A stretch of DNA of 14,281 bases from Campylobacterales bacterium (GTDB lineage: Bacteria > Campylobacterota > Campylobacteria > Campylobacterales > QNZT01). Below the pieces are notes generated by a model, which saw nothing but the letters and a program-made list of their open reading frames with translations, had not been told where the DNA came from and searched no databases. A program made the translations under genes and the position numbers. The stretch spans positions 1 to 14,281 of the forward strand of contig JALSQA010000127.1 of NCBI GenBank assembly GCA_026985685.1, written 5' to 3'. Below are positions 6,594-14,281 of this stretch, piece by piece. Within the stretch, counting starts at the first letter, position 1. Each line of letters opens with the position of its first letter.

Positions 6594-8231
6594 TTATCCT
6601 ACAACATCTGCTATAATCTTTGCAGCATCTGAAAGTAATAGGTCAAGATGTGACTGAGACTTAAAACTCTCTGCATATATCTTGTAAATATTTTCCGTCC
6701 CAGATGGACGTATAGCGACCCAGCCATTTGTGGCAACTATTTTTACACCTCCTATAGAAGCACCATTTCCAGGAGCATGAGTAAAGATATTTTCTATCCT
6801 TTCTCCTGCTAACTTAGTCACAGCTATATCTTCAGCACAAAGATTTTTAATCTTTTCTTTCTCTTGTGGTGTTGCAGATATATCTACTCTTTGATAATAA
6901 GAAGTCCCAAAACGATTTTGTAACATTTGATAAATCTCTGAAGGGTCTTCTTTTCTTTTTGCTAATATCTCCGCAGCTAAAAGATTGAGTATGATTCCAT
7001 CTTTATCTGTTGTCCATACTTCTCCACTTTTACGTAAAAATGAAGCTCCAGCACTCTCTTCTCCACCAAAGCCCAAATCGCCATCAAAAAGTCCCAGTGA
7101 AAACCACTTAAATCCAACAGGAACTTCATAAACTTCTCTTTGCAGAGATTCACATACACGATCTATCATGGCACTTGAGACCAAAGTCTTACCTACTTTA
7201 AGATCACGATCCCACTCATTGCGATGCATAAACAGATACCAAATTGCCACACTTAGATAGTGATTTGGATTCATCAAACCTTCACTTTCTGTTACAATAC
7301 CATGCCTATCTGCATCAGCATCATTTCCAAAAGCAATATCATAATCATCTTTTAACTTTAAAAGTGAAGCCATAGCATATTTAGAAGAACAATCCATCCT
7401 AATCTTACCATCATGATCTAAAGGCATAAAAGAAAAAGTAGGATCAACCTTTGGATTAACGATATTAAGTCCTATTCCATACATTTCTTCTATCTTTTGG
7501 TAAACTTCTATACTTGCCCCACCCATTGGATCAACACCTATATTTAACTTTGCATTACGAATTGCATCCATATCTATAATAGAATTAAGACTTTTGACAT
7601 AAGGTGTCACAAAATCATAACCTTGTATAAAATCACTTTGCAATGCATCGAGTAGTGTCATTGTTTTTACTTCTTTTAGATCATCCTGGAGTAATTCATT
7701 TGCCCTTTGTTCTATCCACTTTGTTACATTTGTATCTGCTGGACCACCATTTGGCGGGTTGTATTTGAAACCACCATCTTCGGGAGGATTATGTGAAGGG
7801 GTTATAACAATTCCATCACCCATATCATGCTCATGTTGTTTATTGTATTCTAAAATGGCAAATGAAACCAAAGGCGTTGGTGTATATCCATCATTTATAG
7901 ATATTGCAGTTTGAACACCATTTGCTGCTAAAACAGTTATAGCTGTCTTTTGTGCAGGCAACGAGAGAGCATGGGTATCTTTTCCCATAAATAACATACC
8001 ACTTATCTCATGTTCTTTTCTATAGTCACAAACAGCTTGTGTGATAGCTAATATATGTGCTTCATTAAAACTTTTTTTAAAAGCACTTCCTCTATGTCCT
8101 GAAGTCCCAAATGATACTAGTTGCTGTGGATCACTAAGATCTGGTGAAAGCTTATGATATGCCGATACAAGTTTGGCAATATCTACAAGCATATCAGAGG
8201 GAGCAATTTCCCCTGCTAATGGATGAAGCAT
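6594..8231 (-). CDS. pgm: Phosphoglucomutase, alpha-D-glucose phosphate-specific
   Basis: Interconverts glucose 1-phosphate and glucose 6-phosphate, supplying sugar nucleotides for LPS and other glycans or for glycogen. It resembles E. coli Pgm along its length, and its catalytic residues fall at the same numbers: FGTSGHRGSA (41-50), the phosphoserine Ser146 in TPSHNPP, and the Mg-binding Asp304/306/308 in NDADADRH. FGGEESAG and RPSGTE complete the sugar and phosphate sites. I chose the ATG at 8231 (545 aa) because AAGGA lies 6 nt upstream and the protein then aligns with E. coli. An upstream ATG at 8273 would add 14 Lys-rich residues, so it is rejected. It is the last gene of the lpxK-to-pgm series, 48 nt after radC. 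Confidence 0.95.
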   Translation of the reverse strand: MLHPLAGEIAPSDMLVDIAKLVSAYHKLSPDLSDPQQLVSFGTSGHRGSAFKKSFNEAHILAITQAVCDYRKEHEISGMLFMGKDTHALSLPAQKTAITVLAANGVQTAISINDGYTPTPLVSFAILEYNKQHEHDMGDGIVITPSHNPPEDGGFKYNPPNGGPADTNVTKWIEQRANELLQDDLKEVKTMTLLDALQSDFIQGYDFVTPYVKSLNSIIDMDAIRNAKLNIGVDPMGGASIEVYQKIEEMYGIGLNIVNPKVDPTFSFMPLDHDGKIRMDCSSKYAMASLLKLKDDYDIAFGNDADADRHGIVTESEGLMNPNHYLSVAIWYLFMHRNEWDRDLKVGKTLVSSAMIDRVCESLQREVYEVPVGFKWFSLGLFDGDLGFGGEESAGASFLRKSGEVWTTDKDGIILNLLAAEILAKRKEDPSEIYQMLQNRFGTSYYQRVDISATPQEKEKIKNLCAEDIAVTKLAGERIENIFTHAPGNGASIGGVKIVATNGWVAIRPSGTENIYKIYAESFKSQSHLDLLLSDAAKIIADVVG

Positions 8232-8252
8232 AAAAATTCCTTTTTTTTGTTT

Positions 8253-8261
8253 ATAATAACA
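8253..8261 (-). promoter_or_regulatory. Possible extended -10 element before pgm
   Basis: On the - strand this reads TGT-TATTAT, matching the TGn plus -10 pattern, 21 nt upstream of the chosen pgm ATG. A start about 7 nt downstream would leave a very short leader containing the ribosome site. It overlaps a weak AT-only inverted repeat (AACATAT at 8258-8264, ATATGTT at 8273-8279). In such AT-rich DNA a match can arise by chance. Confidence 0.3.
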
Positions 8262-8279
8262 TATCTTTTTCAATATGTT

Positions 8280-8939
8280 TCACAATATTCCTTCATCATT
8301 AAAACTATAATACCCATTGTGTGAGATTATCACATGGTCTAGTAAATCTATACCAACTAATTTAGCTACTTCTTTGAGTCTTTGTGTAATACGCTTATCT
8401 TCAATACTAGGCATAAGGGTGCCTGAAGGATGGTTATGTGCTATGATAATTCCAGCTGCTCTATCACATATCGCATCTGCAAATACTTCTCTGGGATGAA
8501 CAATACTTTGTGTTAATGTTCCAATAAAAACAGTTCTGATCTTAATAATATGTGATGCACCATCAAGTGTCATCAATAAAAAATGTTCTTGTCTTTTAGA
8601 GGCAAAATCATATAAAGCTTCATAAACCATTTTTGCAGAGATAATAGTTCTTGGATTTGGTATTAATAACCTTTTAGACAATTCCAAAGAAGCTAATATT
8701 TGTGATGCCTTAGCAACACCTAATCCATGAATTTGACATAACTTTTCGATAGTAAGTGTTTCAAACTCTCTTTCAATAAGCAAAGCTACTTCACGTGAAA
8801 GTTTTCTGATATCCTTTCCAGGAATTCCAGAGCCTAAGAGTATAGCCAACAGCTCCTCATTTTTTAAACTTTTTACACCTTTTTGAATCAGTTTTTCCCG
8901 CGGTCTCTCATATACGGGTAATGCTTTAATCTTTGTCAT
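8280..8939 (-). CDS. radC: RadC family protein (JAMM/MPN+ metalloprotein)
   Basis: RadC proteins carry a JAMM-type metal site. The old link to DNA repair is doubtful, and the real role is unsettled. The 219 aa are normal length. An N-terminal helix-hairpin-helix-like part contains IHGLGVAKASQI (70-81). The C-terminal MPN domain has Glu118, then HNHPSG (168-173) and Asp181, the H-x-H-x10-D metal ligands, all intact. The ATG has AAGGAG 6 nt upstream, a strong site. It follows the helicase gene by 74 nt, the largest gap of this operon, which carries a promoter-like sequence. pgm follows 48 nt downstream. This looks like the chromosomal housekeeping copy rather than a mobile-element RadC, since no element genes flank it. 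Confidence 0.94.
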   Translation of the reverse strand: MTKIKALPVYERPREKLIQKGVKSLKNEELLAILLGSGIPGKDIRKLSREVALLIEREFETLTIEKLCQIHGLGVAKASQILASLELSKRLLIPNPRTIISAKMVYEALYDFASKRQEHFLLMTLDGASHIIKIRTVFIGTLTQSIVHPREVFADAICDRAAGIIIAHNHPSGTLMPSIEDKRITQRLKEVAKLVGIDLLDHVIISHNGYYSFNDEGIL

Positions 8940-8959
8940 ATATCACTCCTTATGAGAGA

Positions 8960-8968
8960 AATATAACA
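8960..8968 (-). promoter_or_regulatory. Predicted extended -10 promoter for radC-pgm
   Basis: On the - strand this reads TGT-TATATT, a TGn extended -10 element, in the 74-nt gap between the helicase stop and radC. A T-rich run (GGAATTTTTTG) lies just upstream, as in Campylobacterota housekeeping promoters. The hexamer begins 26 nt before the radC ATG. No terminator hairpin is visible in the gap, so read-through from the helicase gene is also possible. Confidence 0.45.
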
Positions 8969-9013
8969 CAAAAAATTCCAAAAGGTAAATTTTATTTCAA
9001 TTTGTAATATTTT

Positions 9014-11062
9014 TTATACTGTTACTGTACTTTCTTCTTTGATCATACCAGCTTCAACTAAAAACGGGGAGTGAATATAGTCAATCTTTTTTACTCTATC
9101 ATACTTGGCATAAGAGAGATACAAAATATCCTTTGCACGAGTAAGTGCTACATAAAATAATCTTCTCTCTTCTTCAATATCCCCACCATTTTTACTCATC
9201 AGTTTTCTATTTGGAAAACGTCCATCCATCAAATCAACAATATAAACTTCTTTAAACTCCAAACCTTTAGATGCATGAATACTCAACAAATTTACACCCT
9301 CACCCTCACTTAATTCACCACCACCAAGTGTCAAAGCATTAATGAAACGATATTTATCTTTATATGGCTTAGTAAGATCTTGCAATAAAAGTGCTTTTCG
9401 TTTTATATTTATTTTTGCTTCTTTTTTCACCTCTTCATCTATCGTACCATCTTTTAGTGTCGCTCTTTTGGTAGAGAGCCTTTCTGTGATAAGTCTAAAA
9501 AGTTCAGATCCTATAATATTTCGTACTATTTGAGAGGGTGATTCTAAAAATATTGTTGAATTTACATAAAGATAAAAAGCATGAAGATATGTTGCTAAAT
9601 CTTGATTGATTTTAGAGTGTTTTAAAATCGGATTTTTAAGAAACTTATCTTCAAACCCCATCCGTTTAAATCGTGCAGCACTCTCTTCTTCGATAATCTC
9701 ATCAAAAAGTCCTAACTGATGATTGACAATACCACGTTTAAAAGGGTTTTTCTTCTCTTTTGGGTTCATGATGCCTTCCAAAATATTTCCATCTCCCACT
9801 TTATAAAGTGCATCAAATATATCTTTTGCAAAAACACCACCTACACCTTTAGCATACTCGAAAATATGAATAAAACTCATCAAATCTCTAGGGTTTATTA
9901 AGATAGTAAACATATCAAGCATCGCTTTTACTTCTTTTGTATCAAAAAAGCTTGTTCCACCTTTTCGTTTACAACCTATTCCTAGTTCACGTAAATGTGC
10001 TTCAATTCCATCTGCACTGGCATTGTTGCGAAAGATCACAGATATATCTTCATGTTTTGTTTTGCTACTTTTTATCTTTTGTGCAATTGCACTATATTGA
10101 TCAAATAATTCATCAAAAATCATTAATTTAGGCGGAGGGAAATTGCCTTCACGTGTCACTTCAAGCTGTTTTGGATAGATGCGTGGGTTTTTTTCTATTA
10201 CTCTGTTTGCTAAAGAGAGTATTTGTCCTGATGAGCGATAGTTTTTATTGAGCGAGAAAACTTTTGCATTTTCAAAGCGATCTGCAAAAGAGCCGATGAT
10301 ATTAATATCTGCACCATTAAATCCATAAATACTTTGATCATAATCGCCAACACAAAAGAGTGACTCTCTCTCAAATCCATCAATAAGTGAACCTTGAAGC
10401 TGATTTGTATCTTGATATTCATCAACTAAAATCTCCTGAAACTTCACACTATTTTCAGATAAATACTCCTTAAAATCGATCAATAAATCATTAAAATCAA
10501 CATAACCAAAACGATGTTTTAAATCTTTAAATTCATCATAAATATCTTCATAAATATCTTTGTATGGTGAATGATCTGGGTTTTGTTCAGCCATCCACTC
10601 ACCAAACGAGATATCGCATACTTTATTTTGGTAAAGTGAATGCATATCATATAAGTGTCCAGCAGAATATGGAGGTGTTTTGTGATCAAAATAGGAAAAA
10701 TTTCGTTTTTCATGAATACTTTTCAGAACTAACTTTAACTCTTTAGGCTGTTTGAGTACAATCTTTCTTCCACTCTCTTTTAAGAGCTTATAACTGATGG
10801 CATGAAATGTACCTGATTGAATTTTTTTAGCAACCCTCTCATCAAAATAACGCCCTACTCTCTCAACCATTTCAGCTGAAGCTTTATTTGTAAATGTAAG
10901 AAGCAAAAGGTCTTCAGGTTTAACACCTTTACTCAATAGATAACCGATTCTAGCAACAATTGTTGATGTTTTTCCTGTACCCGCAGAGGCAATAATAAGA
11001 TTGTTTCCATAGGGAGCAGTTGCGGCAGTATACTGCTCCTTATTTAGATTTGATAATGGCAT
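9014..11062 (-). CDS. UvrD/Rep/PcrA-type superfamily 1 DNA helicase
   Basis: 3'-5' DNA helicase of the UvrD/Rep/PcrA group, acting in repair, replication restart or removal of RecA and blocks. The 682 aa contain the full SF1A motif set: Q motif (Gln10), Walker A ASAGTGKT (25-32), TFTNKASAEM (56-65), Walker B DEYQDT (214-219), VGDYDQSIYGFNGAD (238-252), and LNKNYRS. The C-terminal LLSIHASKGLEF and RRLFYVALTRAKD follow. It ends about 30 residues after the last motif and so lacks the longer C-terminal tail of E. coli UvrD; in length it is nearer to Rep. I therefore leave the symbol open. It is 9 nt downstream of thrC, with a weak AAGAG site before the ATG. Confidence 0.93.
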   Translation of the reverse strand: MPLSNLNKEQYTAATAPYGNNLIIASAGTGKTSTIVARIGYLLSKGVKPEDLLLLTFTNKASAEMVERVGRYFDERVAKKIQSGTFHAISYKLLKESGRKIVLKQPKELKLVLKSIHEKRNFSYFDHKTPPYSAGHLYDMHSLYQNKVCDISFGEWMAEQNPDHSPYKDIYEDIYDEFKDLKHRFGYVDFNDLLIDFKEYLSENSVKFQEILVDEYQDTNQLQGSLIDGFERESLFCVGDYDQSIYGFNGADINIIGSFADRFENAKVFSLNKNYRSSGQILSLANRVIEKNPRIYPKQLEVTREGNFPPPKLMIFDELFDQYSAIAQKIKSSKTKHEDISVIFRNNASADGIEAHLRELGIGCKRKGGTSFFDTKEVKAMLDMFTILINPRDLMSFIHIFEYAKGVGGVFAKDIFDALYKVGDGNILEGIMNPKEKKNPFKRGIVNHQLGLFDEIIEEESAARFKRMGFEDKFLKNPILKHSKINQDLATYLHAFYLYVNSTIFLESPSQIVRNIIGSELFRLITERLSTKRATLKDGTIDEEVKKEAKINIKRKALLLQDLTKPYKDKYRFINALTLGGGELSEGEGVNLLSIHASKGLEFKEVYIVDLMDGRFPNRKLMSKNGGDIEEERRLFYVALTRAKDILYLSYAKYDRVKKIDYIHSPFLVEAGMIKEESTVTV

Positions 11063-11071
11063 ATAACTCTT

Positions 11072-12550
11072 TTAAGCTTGGATAAAATCTAAAATTTCTG
11101 ATTCGATAGCGTCTTTTTCCACTACTTTATCATGAATAATATCTTTTTCAAATAATGCATTTACACTTGGTGTGATAGGAATATTTAACGTCTTAGATAT
11201 CTTTGTCAATGCTTCTAAATCACTCTTTTTTTCGTCATTCTCTTCTAGTGCCATCAACATAGTAGGTGCAAATTTTGTCCACTCAGCAGTAGAACAGATC
11301 ACCATTTTTAAATCTTTGTTTTTTAACTCTTCATAAGCTTTGAGACAAGTTGCTGTATGTGGATCCATTACATACCCTTTTTGGGCATATTTTTTAATCA
11401 CACTTAGACCATATGAATCATCTGTATCTATAGCAGCAAAATCTTCTTGAAGTAAATTTAGCTCCTCTTTACTTAGATGATAATAATTATTTTTTTGTAA
11501 ATCATCCATCATCTCTTTAGTACGAGCTGCACCAAATTTATCAAAAAGCACACGTTCAACATTTGAAGATTTAAGGATATCCATAGCTGGAGAATTAGTC
11601 AATATCAATTTTCTCTCTCTGATATCATATTCACCTTTATTAACTAAATCAGCAAGTACATTATTTGCATTTGAGGTTATCAAAATCTTTTCGATCGGAA
11701 TACCCATCTTTTTTGCATAATATGCACCAAGTGCATTTCCAAAGTTTCCACTAGGAACTGTAATATATATTTTTTCTCCAAGTGCTATCTCACCTTGACT
11801 AAGTAGTGAAAAATATGACTTTATATGATAAATTATTTGAAAAATAATACGTCCAAAGTTAACAGAATTTGCAGCACTCAAAGAGATATGATTTTCTTGT
11901 AATTTTGCTTTAAATGTATCAGAAGCAAGTAAACTTTTTAATGCACTTTGTGCATCATCAAAATTTCCTTTTATTCCTATGACTTTTAAATTTGGTGCAT
12001 CTTCTGTTACCATCTGTAAACGCTGAACATCACTCGTACCACCTTGTGGATAAAGACAAGCTACTTGAATATTTGCTTTATTTGCAAATGATTCAAGAGT
12101 TGCTGGTCCTGTATCACCACTTGTTGCTGCAAGTATTAAGTATTTTTTATCAATTTTTTGAGCTAAATTGGAGAGTATATAACCAAAAGGCTGTAGTGCC
12201 ATATCTTTAAATGCACGTGTTGGTCCATGGTAGAGTTCATTGACAAAAAGGTCATCTTCAATCTTAACTACAGGTGCTGTATCAACACTATCATCAAATT
12301 TTTCATAAAGAGATAAAGCCTCATCGATCACTTTTTGATCGATATCTATTTCAAACATATTTAATATTTTTCGTGCCAGATCACGATAAGTTATATCTTT
12401 ATTTTCTTCTATAAATGCACTATCTATTTTTGGTAATGTTTTAGGTACATAAAGCCCTCCAAAACTAGCACTTGGATTTAATATAGCATGAGAAAAAGGA
12501 ACTTCTTCTTCAAAACCTTCTGTATTTCCTCTTGTTTGTATAAAATTCAT
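11072..12550 (-). CDS. thrC: Threonine synthase
   Basis: PLP enzyme that converts O-phosphohomoserine to threonine. At 492 aa it belongs to the long class of threonine synthase. Near the N-terminus it has the family's NPSASFGGLYVP (25-36). The PLP lysine is Lys115 in GPTRAFKDMALQ, and the cofactor phosphate-binding parts are TSGDTGPAT (143-151) and PSGNFGNALGAYYAKK. The ATG overlaps the argB stop as ATGA, with AAGGA 6 nt upstream, so argB and thrC are translationally coupled. No other threonine-pathway genes (hom, thrB) are in the window. Confidence 0.97.
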   Translation of the reverse strand: MNFIQTRGNTEGFEEEVPFSHAILNPSASFGGLYVPKTLPKIDSAFIEENKDITYRDLARKILNMFEIDIDQKVIDEALSLYEKFDDSVDTAPVVKIEDDLFVNELYHGPTRAFKDMALQPFGYILSNLAQKIDKKYLILAATSGDTGPATLESFANKANIQVACLYPQGGTSDVQRLQMVTEDAPNLKVIGIKGNFDDAQSALKSLLASDTFKAKLQENHISLSAANSVNFGRIIFQIIYHIKSYFSLLSQGEIALGEKIYITVPSGNFGNALGAYYAKKMGIPIEKILITSNANNVLADLVNKGEYDIRERKLILTNSPAMDILKSSNVERVLFDKFGAARTKEMMDDLQKNNYYHLSKEELNLLQEDFAAIDTDDSYGLSVIKKYAQKGYVMDPHTATCLKAYEELKNKDLKMVICSTAEWTKFAPTMLMALEENDEKKSDLEALTKISKTLNIPITPSVNALFEKDIIHDKVVEKDAIESEILDFIQA

Positions 12551-13407
12551 TTCACTTCCTTTTTAATAACAGTACCAATACCTTCGCTTGTAAATAATTC
12601 AAGTAATATAGAGTGCTCTATTCTACCATCAATAATGTGTGCTTTTTTCACACCACCATCAATAGCTTCCAAACAGGCATCAACTTTTGGAATCATACCG
12701 CCTTGTATTGTACCATCGACTTTTAATGCTTCAACTTGTGTTTGATTTAATGTTGAGAGTAATTTTTTATCTTTATCCAAAACACCTAATGTATCTGTTA
12801 AAAACATAACTTTTCTAGCACCAATTGCAACAGCTATCTTACTAGCAGCTAAATCTGCATTTATATTAAATCCAGGCTCACCTGCATTTTGTGAAGTTGC
12901 GATAGGTGCAATCACAGGGATAAAACCATCATTTAATAAATCATGTACTATTTTTGATTCTACCTCAGTAATAGTTCCTGTAAAACCAAATTTCTTTTCA
13001 TCTTTTGGAGTAGCTTTGATAAAGTTGGCATCTTTACCACTGATTCCAATAGCTTTTGCACCATGATGATTTAGTAATGAAGCTATCTCTTTATTGATAC
13101 TTCCACTTAAAACCATCTCTACAACTTCCATATTTTCTCTACTCGTAACACGCTGCCCTTCGATAAAAGAAGTTTCTATATTTAACTTTTCTAAGATATC
13201 ATTGATTCTTTTTCCACCTCCATGAACTATCACAGGTTTCAAACCAAGTAAATACAAAAAAGCGATATCTTTTGCAAACTTATCTTTTAAATTTGGATCA
13301 ATTTGTGCAGCACCACCATACTTGATGACTACAATTTGATCACGAAACATTTTGATAAAAGGAAAAGCATCTATGAGTGTATTTACAGTATCAATTTTTT
13401 TTTGCAT
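12547..13407 (-). CDS. argB: Acetylglutamate kinase
   Basis: Phosphorylates N-acetylglutamate, the second step of arginine synthesis. The 286 aa show the amino acid kinase fold: VIKYGGAA with Lys29 (27-34), VIVHGGGKRIN (59-69), EGQRVTS (83-89) for the substrate, and NINADLAASKIA further on. An N-terminal helix of about 20 residues precedes the core, and the C-terminus has LLELFTSEGIGTVI. Both traits are typical of the hexameric, arginine-inhibited kinases, so feedback inhibition by arginine is likely (inference). The ATG has TAGG 7 nt upstream. Codons 2-5 include a run of nine A. It follows lpxK by 18 nt and overlaps thrC by 4 bases. Confidence 0.97.
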   Translation of the reverse strand: MQKKIDTVNTLIDAFPFIKMFRDQIVVIKYGGAAQIDPNLKDKFAKDIAFLYLLGLKPVIVHGGGKRINDILEKLNIETSFIEGQRVTSRENMEVVEMVLSGSINKEIASLLNHHGAKAIGISGKDANFIKATPKDEKKFGFTGTITEVESKIVHDLLNDGFIPVIAPIATSQNAGEPGFNINADLAASKIAVAIGARKVMFLTDTLGVLDKDKKLLSTLNQTQVEALKVDGTIQGGMIPKVDACLEAIDGGVKKAHIIDGRIEHSILLELFTSEGIGTVIKKEVK

Positions 13408-13425
13408 AAAAAAGCCTAGTTTTTT

Positions 13426-14281
13426 TTAGGAGATTTTAGCGAAATTAGCTATATATTTGTTTACTTCTTGCAAAATACGTGGAGAAAGAATGATATCAAG
13501 CTCCAATACAGATATATCAATGCGAAAGTTTTTCATCTTGACAGCATCTTTTTGAGTAGTTAAAATAGAGTCAGCATTGTATTCACGTAAAATTTTTGCT
13601 AATTCTCTCTCTTGAAACTGATAATGATCAGGGAAATAGATACGTTCTATAAAAGGAGGCAAAAACTTTTCAAGCCTTTGAGGCTTTGATATCGCCGTAA
13701 CCAAAACCATACGTTTAGTAGGATTGATAATCGTAACATCTCTTGTAAAATCCACGTTTTCAACAGCTACCATGTCTACTTTTTTATAATTTGAAACACT
13801 CTCTCTAAATGGACCAGATGGCAGACAAAAACTATTTTCAAAAATCATAGATGGCTTTAGTAAAATATCAAACTTTTCAATACCAGCTTTACTATAACCA
13901 TCATCTAATATAACAATCTTTGCACCAAGCTTTTTTGCTTTTTGAATACCTTTTTTACGGTCTTCACTTACGATTATAGTCGCCTGAGGTAAGGAAGTAG
14001 CAAGAAGCATTGCTTCATCCCCTGATCTTTTGACATCACACATGATTACACCATACTGACTCACAACGATCAAGCCTTTTGACTGGCGGCCATATCCTCT
14101 AAGAACAATGGCAACATCTCTAAATTCTCGAGCCAAAGCGATGGTAAAAGGTGTTTTTCCACTTCCACCAACTATTAAATTTCCAACACTGATAACGACA
14201 ACTCCCTGATTTTCAGGCTTGGCAAACTTTCGTTTTGCCCAGACAACAATACAATACAAAAAAGTAATAGGTAGCAGAAGG
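13426..14281 (-). CDS. lpxK: Tetraacyldisaccharide 4'-kinase, 5' end outside window
   Basis: Inner-membrane-associated kinase that adds the 4'-phosphate to the lipid A precursor. The frame is open to the right edge: codons upstream of the TTG at 14259 read LLLPITF, part of the N-terminal membrane helix, so that TTG is not the start. Probably only some 15-30 residues are missing. Visible motifs: the LpxK-type P-loop ISVGNLIVGGSGKTP, then VILDDGYSKAGI, FPDHYQF with the conserved His, and TTQKDAVKM. The DDG motif is followed by YSK where many homologues have Phe-Gln. It is the first visible gene of the series running to pgm; its promoter lies outside. Confidence 0.94.
   Translation of the reverse strand, partial: LLLPITFLYCIVVWAKRKFAKPENQGVVVISVGNLIVGGSGKTPFTIALAREFRDVAIVLRGYGRQSKGLIVVSQYGVIMCDVKRSGDEAMLLATSLPQATIIVSEDRKKGIQKAKKLGAKIVILDDGYSKAGIEKFDILLKPSMIFENSFCLPSGPFRESVSNYKKVDMVAVENVDFTRDVTIINPTKRMVLVTAISKPQRLEKFLPPFIERIYFPDHYQFQERELAKILREYNADSILTTQKDAVKMKNFRIDISVLELDIILSPRILQEVNKYIANFAKIS

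Noticed and set aside
8232..8273. Extended pgm start at 8273, adding 14 residues
   Set aside because: The extra residues are Lys/Tyr-rich and absent from E. coli Pgm, and the good ribosome site lies directly before the ATG at 8231, inside this extension.
8258..8279. Seven-bp inverted repeat after radC as a terminator
   Set aside because: The stem is almost all A and T, has no T-tract after it on the - strand, and is likely too weak to stop transcription.
14257..14259. TTG as the lpxK start
   Set aside because: The frame continues to the window edge with residues of the expected N-terminal membrane helix, so the gene is cut by the edge, not complete.

Overview
The window is an ordinary, densely packed housekeeping stretch of an AT-rich genome (by eye roughly one third G+C). 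Protein character and gene order point to a Campylobacterota (epsilonproteobacterial) chromosome, probably a Sulfurimonas/Sulfurovum/Arcobacter-type relative. The block argG, S4-domain protein, tsaE, lptB, rpoN matches, as I recall it, the order in Campylobacter jejuni (argG near Cj0665 to rpoN at Cj0670). I cannot name the genus from sequence alone.

Layout, left to right. (1) Positions 1-835, + strand: the 3' part of a PiT-family phosphate transporter, cut by the window edge. (2) 836-911: a short convergent gap with a perfect 12-bp inverted repeat. (3) 912-5242, - strand: a tight operon read leftwards, S4 RNA-binding protein > trpD > tsaE > lptB > rpoN > beta-carbonic anhydrase. Its gaps are at most 18 nt, and two junctions are 4-base ATGA overlaps. 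(4) 5243-5292: a 50-bp divergent promoter region with two face-to-face TATAAT elements. (5) 5293-6543, + strand: argG, followed by a hairpin terminator. (6) 6594 to the right edge, - strand: lpxK (cut by the edge) > argB > thrC > UvrD/Rep helicase > radC > pgm, with an ATGA overlap at argB/thrC and a likely internal promoter before radC.

Functionally the window mixes amino acid synthesis (argB and argG for arginine, thrC for threonine, trpD for tryptophan), outer-membrane lipid A/LPS work (lpxK kinase, lptB transport ATPase), translation support (tsaE for tRNA t6A, an RqcP/Hsp15-like S4 protein), DNA maintenance (UvrD-type helicase, radC), sugar phosphate metabolism (pgm), the alternative sigma factor rpoN, CO2/bicarbonate interconversion, and phosphate uptake. 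The genes share co-transcription rather than one pathway.

I see no tRNA, rRNA, CRISPR array, insertion sequence, prophage or toxin-antitoxin system, and no intergenic stretch over 80 bases. All 14 coding regions are recognisable families with key motifs intact. I found no new biological system. The points worth a second look are start-site choices, the regulatory gaps, the coiled-coil insertion in the transporter, and the position of trpD inside an otherwise conserved block.
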